DNA from: Sulfurospirillum diekertiae
GTDB lineage: Bacteria > Campylobacterota > Campylobacteria > Campylobacterales > Sulfurospirillaceae
Direction: 5' to 3'
Length of the DNA: 64,000 nucleotides
NCBI RefSeq assembly: GCF_002309535.1
Contig: NZ_CP023275.1
Coordinates: 1,798,001-1,862,000 of the forward strand
The position numbers were made by a program, and so were the translations under genes. How positions within the stretch are numbered: position 1 is the stretch's first letter; each line of letters begins with the position of its first letter. Positions 27,997 through 38,500 of this stretch are shown piece by piece. The notes under the pieces are model-generated. The model was not told the origin of the DNA. It worked only from the letters and a program-made list of their open reading frames with translations, and ran no database searches.

Positions 27997-29145
27997 TCAA
28001 ATAATTGCTTTGACAAGAAAGGAAGCAGAAGCAAATGCCCATTGAAAATTAAAACCGCCTAATTCTCCTGTCACATCAAGCACTTCACCGATAAAATAGA
28101 GATCTTTACAGCGTTGACTCTCAAAGCTATGCGCATCAATTTCATCTGTTTTTACACCGCCTTTCGTCACTTCAGCTTTGGTATAGCCAAAATTTCCAGC
28201 AGGTGCAAAGGTGTACGACTTTAAAGAGCAGAGTAATTCTCGCTCGTGAGCCGTCAATTTGGAAAGCACCTTGTCTTCCATACCCATAGCATCCAAAAAT
28301 GCCTTAATCAGACGTCTAGGAAGTCCAAGTGCTGTAATAATCTGCTTTTTACTCTGTTCTTTCAATAAAGCTTCCATACTCTTGACGTGTGGCAAAAAGT
28401 CAATCGTGATATTCCCTTTTTTCCAATACAACGAACCACTCAAAACAGCAGGACCACTAATGCCTTTGTGGGCAAACAGAAGATTCTCGCTAAAGCGTTT
28501 TCCTTCTACATGTAAGGTGACAGGCAAAGCAATACCACTGAGTTCTTTCATCCAAAATTGCTCTTTTTGAAGCGTTAACCCGACAAGTGCAGGAGAAGGA
28601 GTCACAAGGCTATGGCCAAAAGACTCTGCAATTTTGTAGCCAATATCACTAGCACCAATGCTTGCATAACTCAGTCCTCCGCTGGCAACGACCACTTTTT
28701 TGGCGTGAATTTCACCTTTATCGGTCGTGACACAAAAATGCTCATTTTTCGTTACATGTAAAACCTTAGTGGAAAGATAAAACGTACAATATGAAGTCAA
28801 ACGTCCAAAAATGGAAACCAACTCTTTAGCACTGTTGGCACAAAAGATTTGGCCATGATCACGTTCTTCTATGCTCAGGTGGTGTTCTTTGACAAACGAA
28901 AGTGTAGATGTAGCATCAAAGGAAGAGAGAACGGGCGCAATAAACGCTTGATCTCCCAAATAATTATCAGTTGTTGCAAAACGATTGGTAAGATTGCATT
29001 TTCCACCACCAGAGATCAATAATTTTGCCCCTATTTTAGGATTAACATCCACCAAGGCAACATCATGTCCTTGTAAATGTGAGGCTGCCATCAAAGCGCT
29101 TGCTCCCGCTCCGATGAAAAGAATATCGTGAATTTTCAAACTCAA
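27997..29145 (-). CDS. BaiN/HI0933-family FAD-dependent oxidoreductase
   Basis: A 382-residue flavoprotein from a TTG start. The FAD-binding Rossmann motif is GAGASALMAA, followed by GAKLLISGGGKCNLTN, the hallmark of the HI0933/YhiN family. VVVASGGLSYASIGASDIGY and the C-terminal block FIGEVLDVTGELGGFNFQWAFASA are also typical. Family members are annotated as aminoacetone oxidases or bile-acid reductases, but the physiological substrate is mostly unknown. It is 17 bp from the SIMPL-domain gene and likely in one transcript with trmL and it. Confidence 0.9.
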   Translation of the reverse strand: MSLKIHDILFIGAGASALMAASHLQGHDVALVDVNPKIGAKLLISGGGKCNLTNRFATTDNYLGDQAFIAPVLSSFDATSTLSFVKEHHLSIEERDHGQIFCANSAKELVSIFGRLTSYCTFYLSTKVLHVTKNEHFCVTTDKGEIHAKKVVVASGGLSYASIGASDIGYKIAESFGHSLVTPSPALVGLTLQKEQFWMKELSGIALPVTLHVEGKRFSENLLFAHKGISGPAVLSGSLYWKKGNITIDFLPHVKSMEALLKEQSKKQIITALGLPRRLIKAFLDAMGMEDKVLSKLTAHERELLCSLKSYTFAPAGNFGYTKAEVTKGGVKTDEIDAHSFESQRCKDLYFIGEVLDVTGELGGFNFQWAFASASFLVKAII

Positions 29146-29162
29146 AACTTTACCAAAATCGA

Positions 29163-29861
29163 TTACTTAACTGCACACGTATAATTGACGGTTGCCGATA
29201 AAAAGAGGGTTTCCTCATGCAAAATAGGCTCTTCGGTAGGAACAGACTCTTCTTTTAAAGAGGCATTCGCTCGAGAGAGCATACTCTTCATCATGACAGG
29301 TTGAGGCTCAGTTCCTTCAAAAGTAACCGCACTTATCTCGCAGTGCATCTTCATCTCTTTTGAAAAAAAGGCTGCTTGTTCGCTCGCTGTTTGTAACAAA
29401 GAGGCACGCATCGCAAGACGTGTGCTATTGCGAGTTTTCAGGCTCACTTCCCATGTTAGGGCACTTTGATTGATGAGAACACTTGGCACTTTAACTTTCT
29501 GAATTGCCACTAAAAGAGCATTGTAATGATCAATAGACTTAAAATCACACCCAAAAGAGAGCGTTCCACCGTAGCCATTAAAAATCTGCTTTTGATCTTT
29601 ATAGGTGTAACGAGGAGCAAGATAATAACCACCGCCACGACAAAATTCACCTTTAGGGTCAAACTGCTTAACCGAAGCAACAATGACATTAAGATGTTCT
29701 TTAATCGCATCAGCACTTTTGTTTTGCTCTTCAAAACCAATCTGGGCACGTAAAACATCAGGCGTTAATGCTTGTGAAACTTGCTCGTTGGTTGTGATAT
29801 TCATGGCGGCACTGGCAAAAAGGGGTAGAAAGCTGAGTAGAAGCATTACACTTATTTTCAT
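29163..29861 (-). CDS. SIMPL (DUF541) domain periplasmic protein
   Basis: A 232-residue protein with a signal peptide (MKISVMLLLSFLPLFASAAM). The mature part resembles the SIMPL/DUF541 fold: SQALTPDVLRAQIGFEEQ at the N-terminus and LFLSATVNYTCAV at the C-terminus. Two Cys (in GEFCRGGG and LSFGCDF) could form a disulfide. SIMPL proteins are periplasmic or outer membrane with poorly known roles. It lies between trmL and the BaiN-like flavoprotein. Confidence 0.68.
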   Translation of the reverse strand: MKISVMLLLSFLPLFASAAMNITTNEQVSQALTPDVLRAQIGFEEQNKSADAIKEHLNVIVASVKQFDPKGEFCRGGGYYLAPRYTYKDQKQIFNGYGGTLSFGCDFKSIDHYNALLVAIQKVKVPSVLINQSALTWEVSLKTRNSTRLAMRASLLQTASEQAAFFSKEMKMHCEISAVTFEGTEPQPVMMKSMLSRANASLKEESVPTEEPILHEETLFLSATVNYTCAVK

Positions 29862-29879
29862 GGTGTCGCCTTTAATAGT

Positions 29880-30359
29880 TTATGACCAAGAGGTTGATTT
29901 AAACGTTTCAAAATTTTGACGAATGGCATCGTAGAGAATAATGCCAGCCGAAGTCGCTTGGTTCAAACTTCTGCCGTTTTTGCCCATCGGAATGGTGATG
30001 GCATTTTCCCATTTCATTTTCATCAACTCCATCGGAAGTCCTGTGGACTCACCTCCAAAAAAGAGAAAATCTCCTGGTTTAAAAGAGGCTTCAAAATAAG
30101 TTTTCTTTGTTTTGGTTGTAGCAAAAAAGAAACGTTCCAATTTGTCTTTGTGTGCTTCTAAAAAATCATCTAAATTTTCCCAAACCGTCACATCCAACAG
30201 ATGCCAATAATCTAGCCCTGCTCTTTGTACACTCTTATCACTGATCTCAAACATGGTCGGCTTAATGATGTGCAATTTACAATCGGCATTAACGCACATT
30301 CGACCAATACTTCCCGTATTTTGTGGGATTTGAGGGTGTACTAAAACGATGTTAAACAT
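29880..30359 (-). CDS. trmL: tRNA (cytidine/uridine-34-2'-O)-methyltransferase
   Basis: 159 residues from the ATG at 30359 (MFNIVLVHPQIPQNTGSIGR). The frame extends to 30410, but an AGGAG lies 10 nt before this ATG and family members begin exactly here. It is a SPOUT methyltransferase: N-terminal PQNTG motif, FFGGESTGLP (SAM-binding knot) and IPMGKNGRSLNQATSAGIILYD. TrmL methylates the wobble 2'-OH of tRNA-Leu species. It is the first of a probable set with the SIMPL and BaiN-like genes. Confidence 0.94.
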   Translation of the reverse strand: MFNIVLVHPQIPQNTGSIGRMCVNADCKLHIIKPTMFEISDKSVQRAGLDYWHLLDVTVWENLDDFLEAHKDKLERFFFATTKTKKTYFEASFKPGDFLFFGGESTGLPMELMKMKWENAITIPMGKNGRSLNQATSAGIILYDAIRQNFETFKSTSWS

Positions 30360-30425
30360 AAAATAATCTCCTAAATAACAAAAAACTTTCTTCGATCTAC
30401 TAAAGCGCACAAACCGAATAATTCT

Positions 30426-30439
30426 GCCTCATCAGAGGC
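30426..30439. terminator. Short hairpin between purU and trmL
   Basis: GCCTC-ATCA-GAGGC forms a small stem between the purU stop (30478) and the trmL start. On the minus strand AGAATTATT follows. It is a weak candidate terminator or attenuator. Confidence 0.3.
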
Positions 30440-30477
30440 TAGCTTTAGTGCCCCAGTGCCCAACATACGTGTCAAAA

Positions 30478-31320
30478 TTAAAATATAATTGTTTTGTTAT
30501 CGTGAACGAAAATACGTTCCTCAAAAACCAAATCAAGGGCATTAGAGAGCACCACTTTTTCCACATTACGACCCGCGCGTTGCATATCACGCCATGTCAT
30601 TTCATGATTCACACGTACAACATCTTGCGCGATAATCGGACCTTCATCAAGGTTGTTATTCACAAAGTGCGCGGTGGCTCCAATAATCTTAACACCCCTT
30701 GCAAATGCCTGTTTATAAGGATTTGCCCCCACAAAAGCTGGTAAAAATGAGTGGTGAATGTTGATCATTCGCTCGTCATAATGTCCCACAAATTCACTGG
30801 ATAAAATGCGCATATATTTGGCTAGAACAATATAATCTACCGTGTATTGTGCCAACACTTCCAAGACTTTTGCCTCATGTTCGGCTCGGTTCAATCCTTC
30901 ATGGCTGACACAGTGAAAGGGAATGTTAAATTTATTGCTCAAATCTCTTAAATCTTCGTAGTTCGAAACAATCGCTAAAATGTTTGCATTGAGATCATCA
31001 CTATCATGCTTTAGTAAAATATCACCCAAACAATGTGTCTCTTTTGTACCCATTAAGATGATGTCTTTTTTGCGTGCTTCTGCTACATAAATCTCCGCAT
31101 GCGCTGGCAACATCGCTTGAAGCGTTCCTTGAAATTCGTTCATGTTGACTTCGCCACTCAGCTCCGCACGCATAAAAAATTTACCGTTTTCTCTGTCAAC
31201 ATACTCATCATTTTTGATAATGTTCAGCTGATATTTAAATACCACATCCGCAATGCGGTAAATCAACCCCTTCTCATCCGAACAATCAATTTTTAAAATA
31301 TAATTTTTAGCTGTTTCCAT
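30478..31320 (-). CDS. purU: Formyltetrahydrofolate deformylase
   Basis: 280 residues. An N-terminal ACT domain (LKIDCSDEKGLIYRIADVVF) is followed by a formyl-transferase catalytic domain with NIHHSFLPAFVGANPYKQAF (catalytic His) and HFVNNNLDEGPIIAQDVVRV. It hydrolyses 10-formyl-THF to formate and THF, feeding formate for purine synthesis. It abuts cca with no gap and is the last gene of the leuD-to-purU operon. The cca-purU order matches Campylobacter jejuni as I recall it. Confidence 0.96.
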   Translation of the reverse strand: METAKNYILKIDCSDEKGLIYRIADVVFKYQLNIIKNDEYVDRENGKFFMRAELSGEVNMNEFQGTLQAMLPAHAEIYVAEARKKDIILMGTKETHCLGDILLKHDSDDLNANILAIVSNYEDLRDLSNKFNIPFHCVSHEGLNRAEHEAKVLEVLAQYTVDYIVLAKYMRILSSEFVGHYDERMINIHHSFLPAFVGANPYKQAFARGVKIIGATAHFVNNNLDEGPIIAQDVVRVNHEMTWRDMQRAGRNVEKVVLSNALDLVFEERIFVHDNKTIIF

Positions 31321-32442
31321 CTATTTACACACCTGTTTTATTTTTTCAATTCGTCTTCGTTTTAATTCATGCCTAATGGCTTCTTTTTCAAATCCATCAC
31401 GGATCACCTCTTGGACACTCACGTCTCCTGTAAAAATTTCATTCCAAATTCCAAGTTTACATGCTTTTTCTTTAACACCATTTCGGTAATTTCCAAGCCA
31501 GAGTTTCAGAGGCAATTCAAGGCTTACATGTAAAAGCATTTCATCGCTTATCTCCCCTTCAAAAAAAGGCTGATACTTGAAGGTTTGCAGATAATGATTG
31601 GGCGCATCAAGCATCCTAAACCATTGCAAGGGATTTTGCTTCAAACGATTGGCGACGATATAAACAAAATAGTAAGGACGAAGGGCGTCTTCAAAATTTT
31701 GCTTGTATCGTAGCAATTCGCGTGCGATCTCAAAAAAGCGGTTTTCAACATTACATGTAAAGCATTTTTCAAAGAGATGAAGCTCATACATGTAAAAAAG
31801 TCCATAGTGCAAAAAAGAAGCACGAAAGAGCTTTTCAAACTCCCATAAAATACGCGGACGACTCAGATCGCTCAGATCAATACTTTGCATCACGTCCACA
31901 CTTTGAGGCGCTATCTTGAAGCCAAGACGTGCACTAAATTGCATCGCGCGAAGCACCCTCAAACTATCTTCTCTAAAACTTCTTTCATCCATGATAGCGA
32001 GTGTTTTATGCACAATCGCCTCTTTGCCACCCCAAAAATCAAGTAACTGTCCGCTAAAAATATTCAACATCATCGCATTGACGCTAAAATCACGACGCCT
32101 CGATGCCTCTTTTTCATCTTGACAGATAGCAACTTCAAAAGCAGTATGTCCCACACCATGTTTGTGCTCAACCCGAGGCAATGAAAAATCGATATTGCCA
32201 AGCTTATAGACAAAAAAACTTTTCCCAACACCCACAGCGCCGACACGCTGCATCAAGCTATCAAAGGCCTCTGGGGTAATATCGTATACTTCTATATCTA
32301 AATCGTGCAAAGGTTCATCTAAACAGAGATCTCGCACACTGCCTCCGACCAAATAAGCTCGCTGGGTATAGGGCTTCAAAAATGCAATAGCATTTTGTAT
32401 TTGTTGATCAAAATGCGCAGGGAAAACGCAATTTAATTTCAT
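31321..32442 (-). CDS. cca: CCA-adding enzyme/poly(A) polymerase-type tRNA nucleotidyltransferase
   Basis: A 373-residue class II nucleotidyltransferase. The catalytic signature is YLVGGSVRDLCLDEPLHDLD (G-G-x-V-R-D and D-x-D), followed by SRRRDFSVNAMML and the neck block FREDSLRVLRAMQFSARLGF. It repairs or adds the tRNA 3' CCA end. Its ATG overlaps the stop of the ciaD-like gene (ATGA). Palindrome copies lie at 31524-31533 and 31751-31760. A variant at 31786-31795, the only coding copy in the third frame, has lost the TAA on that strand. Confidence 0.93.
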   Translation of the reverse strand: MKLNCVFPAHFDQQIQNAIAFLKPYTQRAYLVGGSVRDLCLDEPLHDLDIEVYDITPEAFDSLMQRVGAVGVGKSFFVYKLGNIDFSLPRVEHKHGVGHTAFEVAICQDEKEASRRRDFSVNAMMLNIFSGQLLDFWGGKEAIVHKTLAIMDERSFREDSLRVLRAMQFSARLGFKIAPQSVDVMQSIDLSDLSRPRILWEFEKLFRASFLHYGLFYMYELHLFEKCFTCNVENRFFEIARELLRYKQNFEDALRPYYFVYIVANRLKQNPLQWFRMLDAPNHYLQTFKYQPFFEGEISDEMLLHVSLELPLKLWLGNYRNGVKEKACKLGIWNEIFTGDVSVQEVIRDGFEKEAIRHELKRRRIEKIKQVCK

Positions 32443-32834
32443 TTTTTCGTGGCTTCCATCTGCTCCAGTTGTTCGTCAATCGTTGCTAAAAGGTACTCTA
32501 AAAAATTGAGTGTCAAATCTATTTTGGCTTCTATATTTCGATTATTTGGGGACTGAAACCCTTCAAAAAGCACCAAAATACGCTCTCTAAGATTCATATA
32601 AAACTGTTTTTGGCTCTCATGACAAGACTCTTCTTCACTCTCCTGAGGCATACCATACGCCTTGATCATATTGATCTCTTCATTCAGTTCTAACAGTGGC
32701 TCTGGTTCAAATGAAACAGTTTCAGGTTCAGGTTCACGTATACGCGGTGGTTGAAGTGTTTGTTGTTGCTCTTCTTTGGGTACTACCTCTTCAAGCTCTT
32801 TGAGCGTTGAGAGAATCATATCTTTTAATTCCAT
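32439..32834 (-). CDS. CiaD-like protein
   Basis: 131 residues from the ATG at 32834 ([17 protein letters not shown]). A GTG five codons upstream is an alternative. The C-terminal block NLRERILVLFEGFQ ... KIDLTLNFLEYLLATIDEQLE matches my memory of Campylobacter jejuni CiaD (Cj0788), which also sits next to cca and purU. The middle is acidic and low in complexity. In C. jejuni CiaD is a secreted effector that alters host signalling. Here the family is presumably doing something older, unrelated to hosts. It is coupled by overlaps to both neighbours. Confidence 0.72.
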   Translation of the reverse strand: MELKDMILSTLKELEEVVPKEEQQQTLQPPRIREPEPETVSFEPEPLLELNEEINMIKAYGMPQESEEESCHESQKQFYMNLRERILVLFEGFQSPNNRNIEAKIDLTLNFLEYLLATIDEQLEQMEATKK

Positions 32835-33073
32835 AGCTTTACCAACCACCTTTCAAATTCTAAAAATTCCACTTCTGAGTTCATTGTTAAAAAAAATTTC
32901 TTCATCTCTTCATCTACACCCAAATACTTTTTGCGAATCCCGGAAAGACGTTTGATAGCAATTTTTGCCTCTTTATTGTCAGGATTTTCACGAAGTAACT
33001 CTTTGTAAATATCCAAAGCCTCATTTTTAAGACCTTGGAGTTCGTAGATCGAAGCGAGCGTGAGTGTTTTCAT
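32825..33073 (-). CDS. Small TPR-like protein
   Basis: 82 residues. One tetratricopeptide-like helical pair is visible ([22 protein letters not shown], split here as [11 protein letters not shown] and [19 protein letters not shown]). It is then basic ([13 protein letters not shown]) with a Glu-rich, Trp-containing tail. It overlaps leuB by 4 bp (ATGA) and the ciaD-like gene by 10 bp. By position it corresponds to the small gene beside ciaD in Campylobacter (Cj0787-like). The function is unknown. Confidence 0.7.
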   Translation of the reverse strand: MKTLTLASIYELQGLKNEALDIYKELLRENPDNKEAKIAIKRLSGIRKKYLGVDEEMKKFFLTMNSEVEFLEFERWLVKLWN

Positions 33074-34143
33074 ATTTTAGCTACATAATCCGCGATAATA
33101 GAGCCAATTTGTGTGGTTGAGCACACTTCCTTAGCACCATAATTGGCTAAGTCTTTGGTACGATAGCCATCATGCAACGCTTTTTTAATGGCAAGTTCGA
33201 TGCGATCTGCCGCTTTTGTTTCGCCAAGTGCAAAACGAAGCATCATAGAGGCACTTAAAATGGTCGCGAGTGGATTGGCAATGCCTTGTCCTGCAATGTC
33301 TGGAGCAGATCCGTGAATCGGTTCAAAAAGGCCCACTTTCCCACCCATAGAAGCGGATGGCAACAAACCAATAGAACCACTGATCATACTGGCCTCATCA
33401 CTCAGAATATCTCCAAAGATATTGCCCGTTAAAATGACATCAAATTGACGAGGATTACGTACCAGTTGCATCGCAGCATTATCGACATACATGTGTGTTA
33501 AGGTTACTTCAGGGTACTCTTTAGCCACTTCAATCACGGTATCTCGCCACAGTTGACTTACTTCCAAAACATTCGCTTTATCAACCGAACAGACCTCTTT
33601 ACGACGTTTCATGGCAGACTCAAAAGCAACATGTGCGATACGCTCGATTTCAGGTTTGGTGTAGACCATCGTGTTGTAGCCTTTAAAGCCATCATTACCA
33701 CGAGGTTCACCAAAGTAAATACCACCGATAAGTTCACGAACGACTAAAAGGTCAACCCCTTTTAACACTTCAGGTTTAAGCGTACTGGCATCTAACAATT
33801 CATCAAAAATAGCCGTTGGACGAAGATTAGCAAAAAGTCCTAGTGATTTACGAAGTTTTAAAAGTCCCGTTTCTGGGCGAAACTCACGTGGCAGAGTGTC
33901 CCATTTTTGACCACCGATGGCGCCAAACAAAACGGCATCGGCTTTGAGACAACCTTCAATCGTCTCATCAGGAAGTGGTGTTCCTTTAAAATCATATGCC
34001 ACGCCACCCATAAGGTACTCTTCATAACGCAGTTCAAAATTTTCATGGGAACAGACACTATCAAGCACTTTAATCGCTTCATCCACAATTTCAGGACCGA
34101 TACCATCGCCTCTAATCACTGCTATTTTATAAGTTTTTTTCAT
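33070..34143 (-). CDS. leuB: 3-isopropylmalate dehydrogenase
   Basis: 357 residues from the ATG at 34143 ([20 protein letters not shown]), whose ATGA overlaps the leuD stop; the longer frame to 34185 is not needed. Blocks [61 protein letters not shown] and MMLRFALGE define LeuB rather than isocitrate dehydrogenase. It oxidatively decarboxylates 3-isopropylmalate with NAD+ in leucine synthesis. leuA and leuC are not in the window. Confidence 0.96.
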   Translation of the reverse strand: MKKTYKIAVIRGDGIGPEIVDEAIKVLDSVCSHENFELRYEEYLMGGVAYDFKGTPLPDETIEGCLKADAVLFGAIGGQKWDTLPREFRPETGLLKLRKSLGLFANLRPTAIFDELLDASTLKPEVLKGVDLLVVRELIGGIYFGEPRGNDGFKGYNTMVYTKPEIERIAHVAFESAMKRRKEVCSVDKANVLEVSQLWRDTVIEVAKEYPEVTLTHMYVDNAAMQLVRNPRQFDVILTGNIFGDILSDEASMISGSIGLLPSASMGGKVGLFEPIHGSAPDIAGQGIANPLATILSASMMLRFALGETKAADRIELAIKKALHDGYRTKDLANYGAKEVCSTTQIGSIIADYVAKI

Positions 34144-34628
34144 TTCATTATCTCTTTTTTTGCATAATTCATCAATCCACCGCATCCGATAAGCTCTTGC
34201 ATAAAAGGAGGAATTGGCGTAAATTTATAGATTTTTGTACCGTTTTTCACTTCACCACTCTCCATAGAGATAGCAATAGTATCACCCTCTTTGATGGCAT
34301 CGGTTTCAGCCAGTTCAAAAATAGGAAGCCCTGTATTAAACGCATTTCGGTAAAAAATACGTGCAAAACTTTTTGCAACAACCGCACTCACACCCGCAGC
34401 TTTCAATGCGATGGGAGCGTGTTCACGACTACTACCACACCCAAAGTTTTCACCCGCAACAATGATGTCGCCCGCTTTGACTTTGTTCACAAAATCAGGA
34501 TCAGCGTCTTCCATCACGTGTTTTGCCAACTCTTTTGGGTCAGACGTATTTAAATAACGTGCCGCAATGATTAAGTCAGTGTCGATGTTATCGCCAAAAT
34601 ACCATACTTTTCCGCTAATCGTACTCAT
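34140..34628 (-). CDS. leuD: 3-isopropylmalate dehydratase small subunit
   Basis: 162 residues, the short (LeuD2/homoaconitase-like) type. Motifs are [39 protein letters not shown] and [15 protein letters not shown]. It forms the swivelling domain of the isomerase with LeuC, which is not here. It starts the leuD-leuB-TPR-ciaD-cca-purU run in which every junction overlaps or abuts. Confidence 0.95.
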   Translation of the reverse strand: MSTISGKVWYFGDNIDTDLIIAARYLNTSDPKELAKHVMEDADPDFVNKVKAGDIIVAGENFGCGSSREHAPIALKAAGVSAVVAKSFARIFYRNAFNTGLPIFELAETDAIKEGDTIAISMESGEVKNGTKIYKFTPIPPFMQELIGCGGLMNYAKKEIMK

Positions 34629-34695
34629 TGATTATCCTTAGTACTCTACTTGATTTCTTAAAATTTTACCGAAAGAGGGTTGTAAAAAAGTTTAA

Positions 34696-35484
34696 TCACC
34701 CCACACTTTGAACAAAATAGCGTCCTTTCTCACATTTTACATGTAAAGGTAGATCAAAAACTGCGGAAAGTTGAACATCGTTTAAAAGTGCTTCTTTTTC
34801 TCCTTGCGCAACAATACAACCTTGTTTGATCAACACCACTTGTGAAATCTCCTCAAAAATCTCCTCTAAGTGATGGGTCACTAATATGATCGTACGCTGT
34901 GTTGCAATTTTACGGATCAACTCAATAAAATTGAGCTGCGCCTTGATGTCAAGCCCCACGGTGGGTTCATCTAAGATCATCGCCTTTGGCTCATGGACTA
35001 AAGAGCGCGCGATAATGCACTTCCTTAGCTCTCCTGTGGACATCTCTGAGATATGTTTGTCTCTTAAATGCCGTATCTCCAAAAAGTCCAAAACCTCTTC
35101 CACTTTTTTTACATGTAAAGGTGAAAATTCTTGATGCTCATAAATATGGAAACTGCTGTAAAAGCCTGAGAGCGTAACCTCAAAACCACTTAAATTAGGT
35201 GCTCTATCGCTAAATTGATAGTGCAAATCATTGGTGATGATGCCCAGATGCTTTTTAAGTTCCCAAATATCCCAAACCTTTTTGCCAAATACTTCTTTAA
35301 TGCTCGCTTCACTAAAACGTGGATAAATATCGTTGGAGAAAAGTTTCAAAAGGGTTGATTTCCCTGAACCATTCGCACCTAAAATAACCGTATGCTGCCC
35401 TTCTTTAATGCTAAGATTGATGTCATGCAACACATCCTGCTCGTCGTAAGCGACATTCACATGCTCAAAATGAATAATTTCCAT
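34696..35484 (-). CDS. Orphan ABC-type ATPase (ModF/PhrA-like)
   Basis: A 262-residue nucleotide-binding domain. Walker A is GANGSGKST, the signature is MSTGELRK (in place of LSGGQ), Walker B is AMILDEPTVGLD and the switch His is LVTHHLEE. FGKKVWDIWELKKHLG and the signature resemble the ModF/YlmA group, whose members often lack a permease. No permease or binding protein is adjacent. Two palindrome copies lie inside (34736-34747, 35108-35119), both read L-H-V-K. It is divergent from the RND pump gene. Confidence 0.85.
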   Translation of the reverse strand: MEIIHFEHVNVAYDEQDVLHDINLSIKEGQHTVILGANGSGKSTLLKLFSNDIYPRFSEASIKEVFGKKVWDIWELKKHLGIITNDLHYQFSDRAPNLSGFEVTLSGFYSSFHIYEHQEFSPLHVKKVEEVLDFLEIRHLRDKHISEMSTGELRKCIIARSLVHEPKAMILDEPTVGLDIKAQLNFIELIRKIATQRTIILVTHHLEEIFEEISQVVLIKQGCIVAQGEKEALLNDVQLSAVFDLPLHVKCEKGRYFVQSVG

Positions 35485-35583
35485 AATATAACTCCTAATA
35501 ATCGCATGATTATATCACACCATTATTCACAAAAATTCGTTAAAATGTGACAATTGTAATTATGGTAAAGGTAACGTATCCAG

Positions 35584-38500
35584 ATGTTTTCCAAATTTTT
35601 TATCAATCGACCCAATTTTGCTATCGTTGTTTCGCTGATTATTATCATCGCAGGTATTATGGCGATTCGAACACTTCCTGTTCAAGAGTACCCTGATGTT
35701 GTACCGCCTCAAATCATTGTTTCCACGACTTACGCGGGAGCTGATGCCGCTACTTTGGAAAATACCGTAGCCTCTGTCCTTGAAGAACAAATCAACGGTG
35801 TGGACAACATGCTCTATATGATGTCTACCACCTCGCCCAGTGGACTTCTTACCATGAACCTCTATTTTGAGGTAGGAACCGATATGTCCCAAGCCAAACT
35901 GGATGTTAACAACCGTATACGTTTGGCGGAGAGTAAGCTTCCCGATGCTGTTAAGCGTCAAGGCGTGGAAGTCGCTGAGCGTTCCAACGATACCTTGCGT
36001 ATGCTCGCACTCACTTCAGAAAACAACCGCTACGATACAATTTTCATGTCCAACTACGCCATCAACAATCTTTTAGAGGAGTTTAAGCGCATTCCTGGTG
36101 TTTCGGAAGCCATTATTGTTGGAAATCAAGAGTATTCTATTCGTGTCTGGCTTGATCCTCAAAAACTCTCTTTTTACAACATTACGACCACGGAAGTGAT
36201 TAATGCCATTAAAGCCCAAAATGAGCAGTACCCCATGGGACAAATTGGGCAAGAACCGATTGACAAAAATATTGCATTTACCTACACGGTCACGTCTACT
36301 GGCAGACTCAACACGCCAGAAGAGTTTGCGCAAATTTTGATCAAATCAAACACCGATGGTTCCTCTTTGAAGCTAGGCGATGTTGCAACGCTTGAGCTAG
36401 GATCAGAGCGTTACTTTTTCAAAGGACTCTTTAACAAACAGCCCACGTCTATGATTCGTATTACCCTGACATCCAAAGCCAATGCACTGGAAGTGTCAGA
36501 CCTTTTGGATAAAAAAATTGAAGAACTTAAAAAGGAATTCCCTGAAGGGCTCAAAATAGATGCTACGTACGATCCAACGCTGTTTGTTCGTGCGTCCATT
36601 CATGAAGTTGTTGTCACTCTTTTAGAAGCGATTGCATTGGTTATTTTTGTGGTTTATCTCTTTTTAGGCAACATTCGTGCAACGATCATTCCTGTCCTTG
36701 CCATTCCTGTTTCCATCATCGGAACCTTTGCTGGTTTTTATGCCACAGGCTTTTCCATCAATCTTCTCACCCTTTTTGGATTGACGCTTGCCATTGGTCT
36801 GGTGGTGGATGATGCGATTATTGTCATTGAAAATGTCGAGCGAATTTTGCGTAAAGAAAATCTCAGCGTTAAAGAAGCAACGATTAAAGCGATGCAAGAG
36901 ATTACCGCGCCTGTTATTGCTATCGTCCTTGTCTTGAGTGCTGTTTTTATTCCTGCTGCTTTTATGGGAGGTTTAAGCGGTACGATGTCACGGCAATTTG
37001 CCATTACCATTGTTATCTCTGTTGTCATTTCAGGGCTTGTCGCGTTAACCCTCACTCCGGCGCTCTGCTCTTTGCTTTTGAAAAAAGAGGAAGAAGAACC
37101 TTTGTGGATCATTCAAAGATTTAATGACCTTTTTGATTATATCACCCACCATTTTGGAAAAATTGTTCAAAATGCTATCCGCTTTAGCCTCTTTAATCTT
37201 CTCTTTTTTGGCATTATGATCTTTGTCATCGTTAAACTTCTGGGTATTATTCCCTCAGGTCTAGTACCTAAAGAAGATAAAGGAGTCTTTTTTGCCGTCA
37301 CAACACTTCCTGCTGCTGCATCTCTTTCGCGTACCCATGAAGTCAATATCGCTGTAGGTGATGTCGCACTTCAAAATCCATCCGTCGATAAAGTCGGTGG
37401 TTTTTCAGGCTCTGACTTTAGTTCAAAAGCATATACAACCGAAGCGGGTTACAGCTATGTGCGTCTTACCGATTGGGGACAACGTAAAGAGGCAAATCAA
37501 AGTGTCGATGCGCTCTCCAAAGAGATTATGCAAAAGCTCTCTTCCAATAAAGAAGCACGTATTGTAGCTGTTTCACCTTCTGCCATTAGTGGACTAGGCG
37601 TATCGGGTGGTTTTGAGATGTATGTTCAAAATAGGACAGGTGGAAACTACCACCAATTGGAAAGTTATGCCAAAGAGATTGTCGCACGTGCCAGTGAGCG
37701 TCAAGAGCTTCGATCGGTTCGAAGTACTCTAAGTTCCAGTACCCCACAATTTCGCATTGAAGTTAACCATCAAAAAGCCAAAGCATATGGCATTGACATT
37801 GCCGATATTTATACCACCATTCAAGCGACTTTTGGCAATATCTATGTGAATGATATCAATATTTTTGGACGGAACTACCGTGTCAACGTCCAAGCAAAGG
37901 GCGATTTTAGAGAAGATACGAAAAATTACGGCGATATTTTTATCAAATCTAGCGATGGAAGTAACATTGCACTGAGTGATCTTGTGACCTTTAAACGTGT
38001 TCTCAATCCTAATATTACCAAACGTTTCAATATGTTCCCTTCCGCTCAAATATTGGGAGAGACCAATGCAGGTTACTCTTCAGGCGAAGGACTTAAAATC
38101 ATGGAAGAAATCGCAGCAGAAGTGTTGCCTGAAGGCTATTCTATCGCATGGGGTGGCGCATCGCTGCAAGAGAAAAAACTTTTAGAAACCGGCAATCTCT
38201 CGTTTGTATTTGCCATTGTTTTCATCTTTTTGATCTTGGTAGCACTGTATGAGAGTTGGATGATTCCTTGGGCGATTGTACTCGCCGTACCTTTTGCACT
38301 TCTAGGAGCAGAGCTGTCTATCTGGCTTCGTGGACTTCAAAATGACATCTACTTCCAAATAGGACTCATCACTCTTGTGGGACTTTCTGCTAAAAATGCG
38401 ATTTTAATGGTGGAATTTGCATTGCAAAAAATGGAAGAAGGGTATAGTTTAATTGACGCGACTATTGAAGGGGCAAAAATTCGTTTTCGTCCTATTATCA

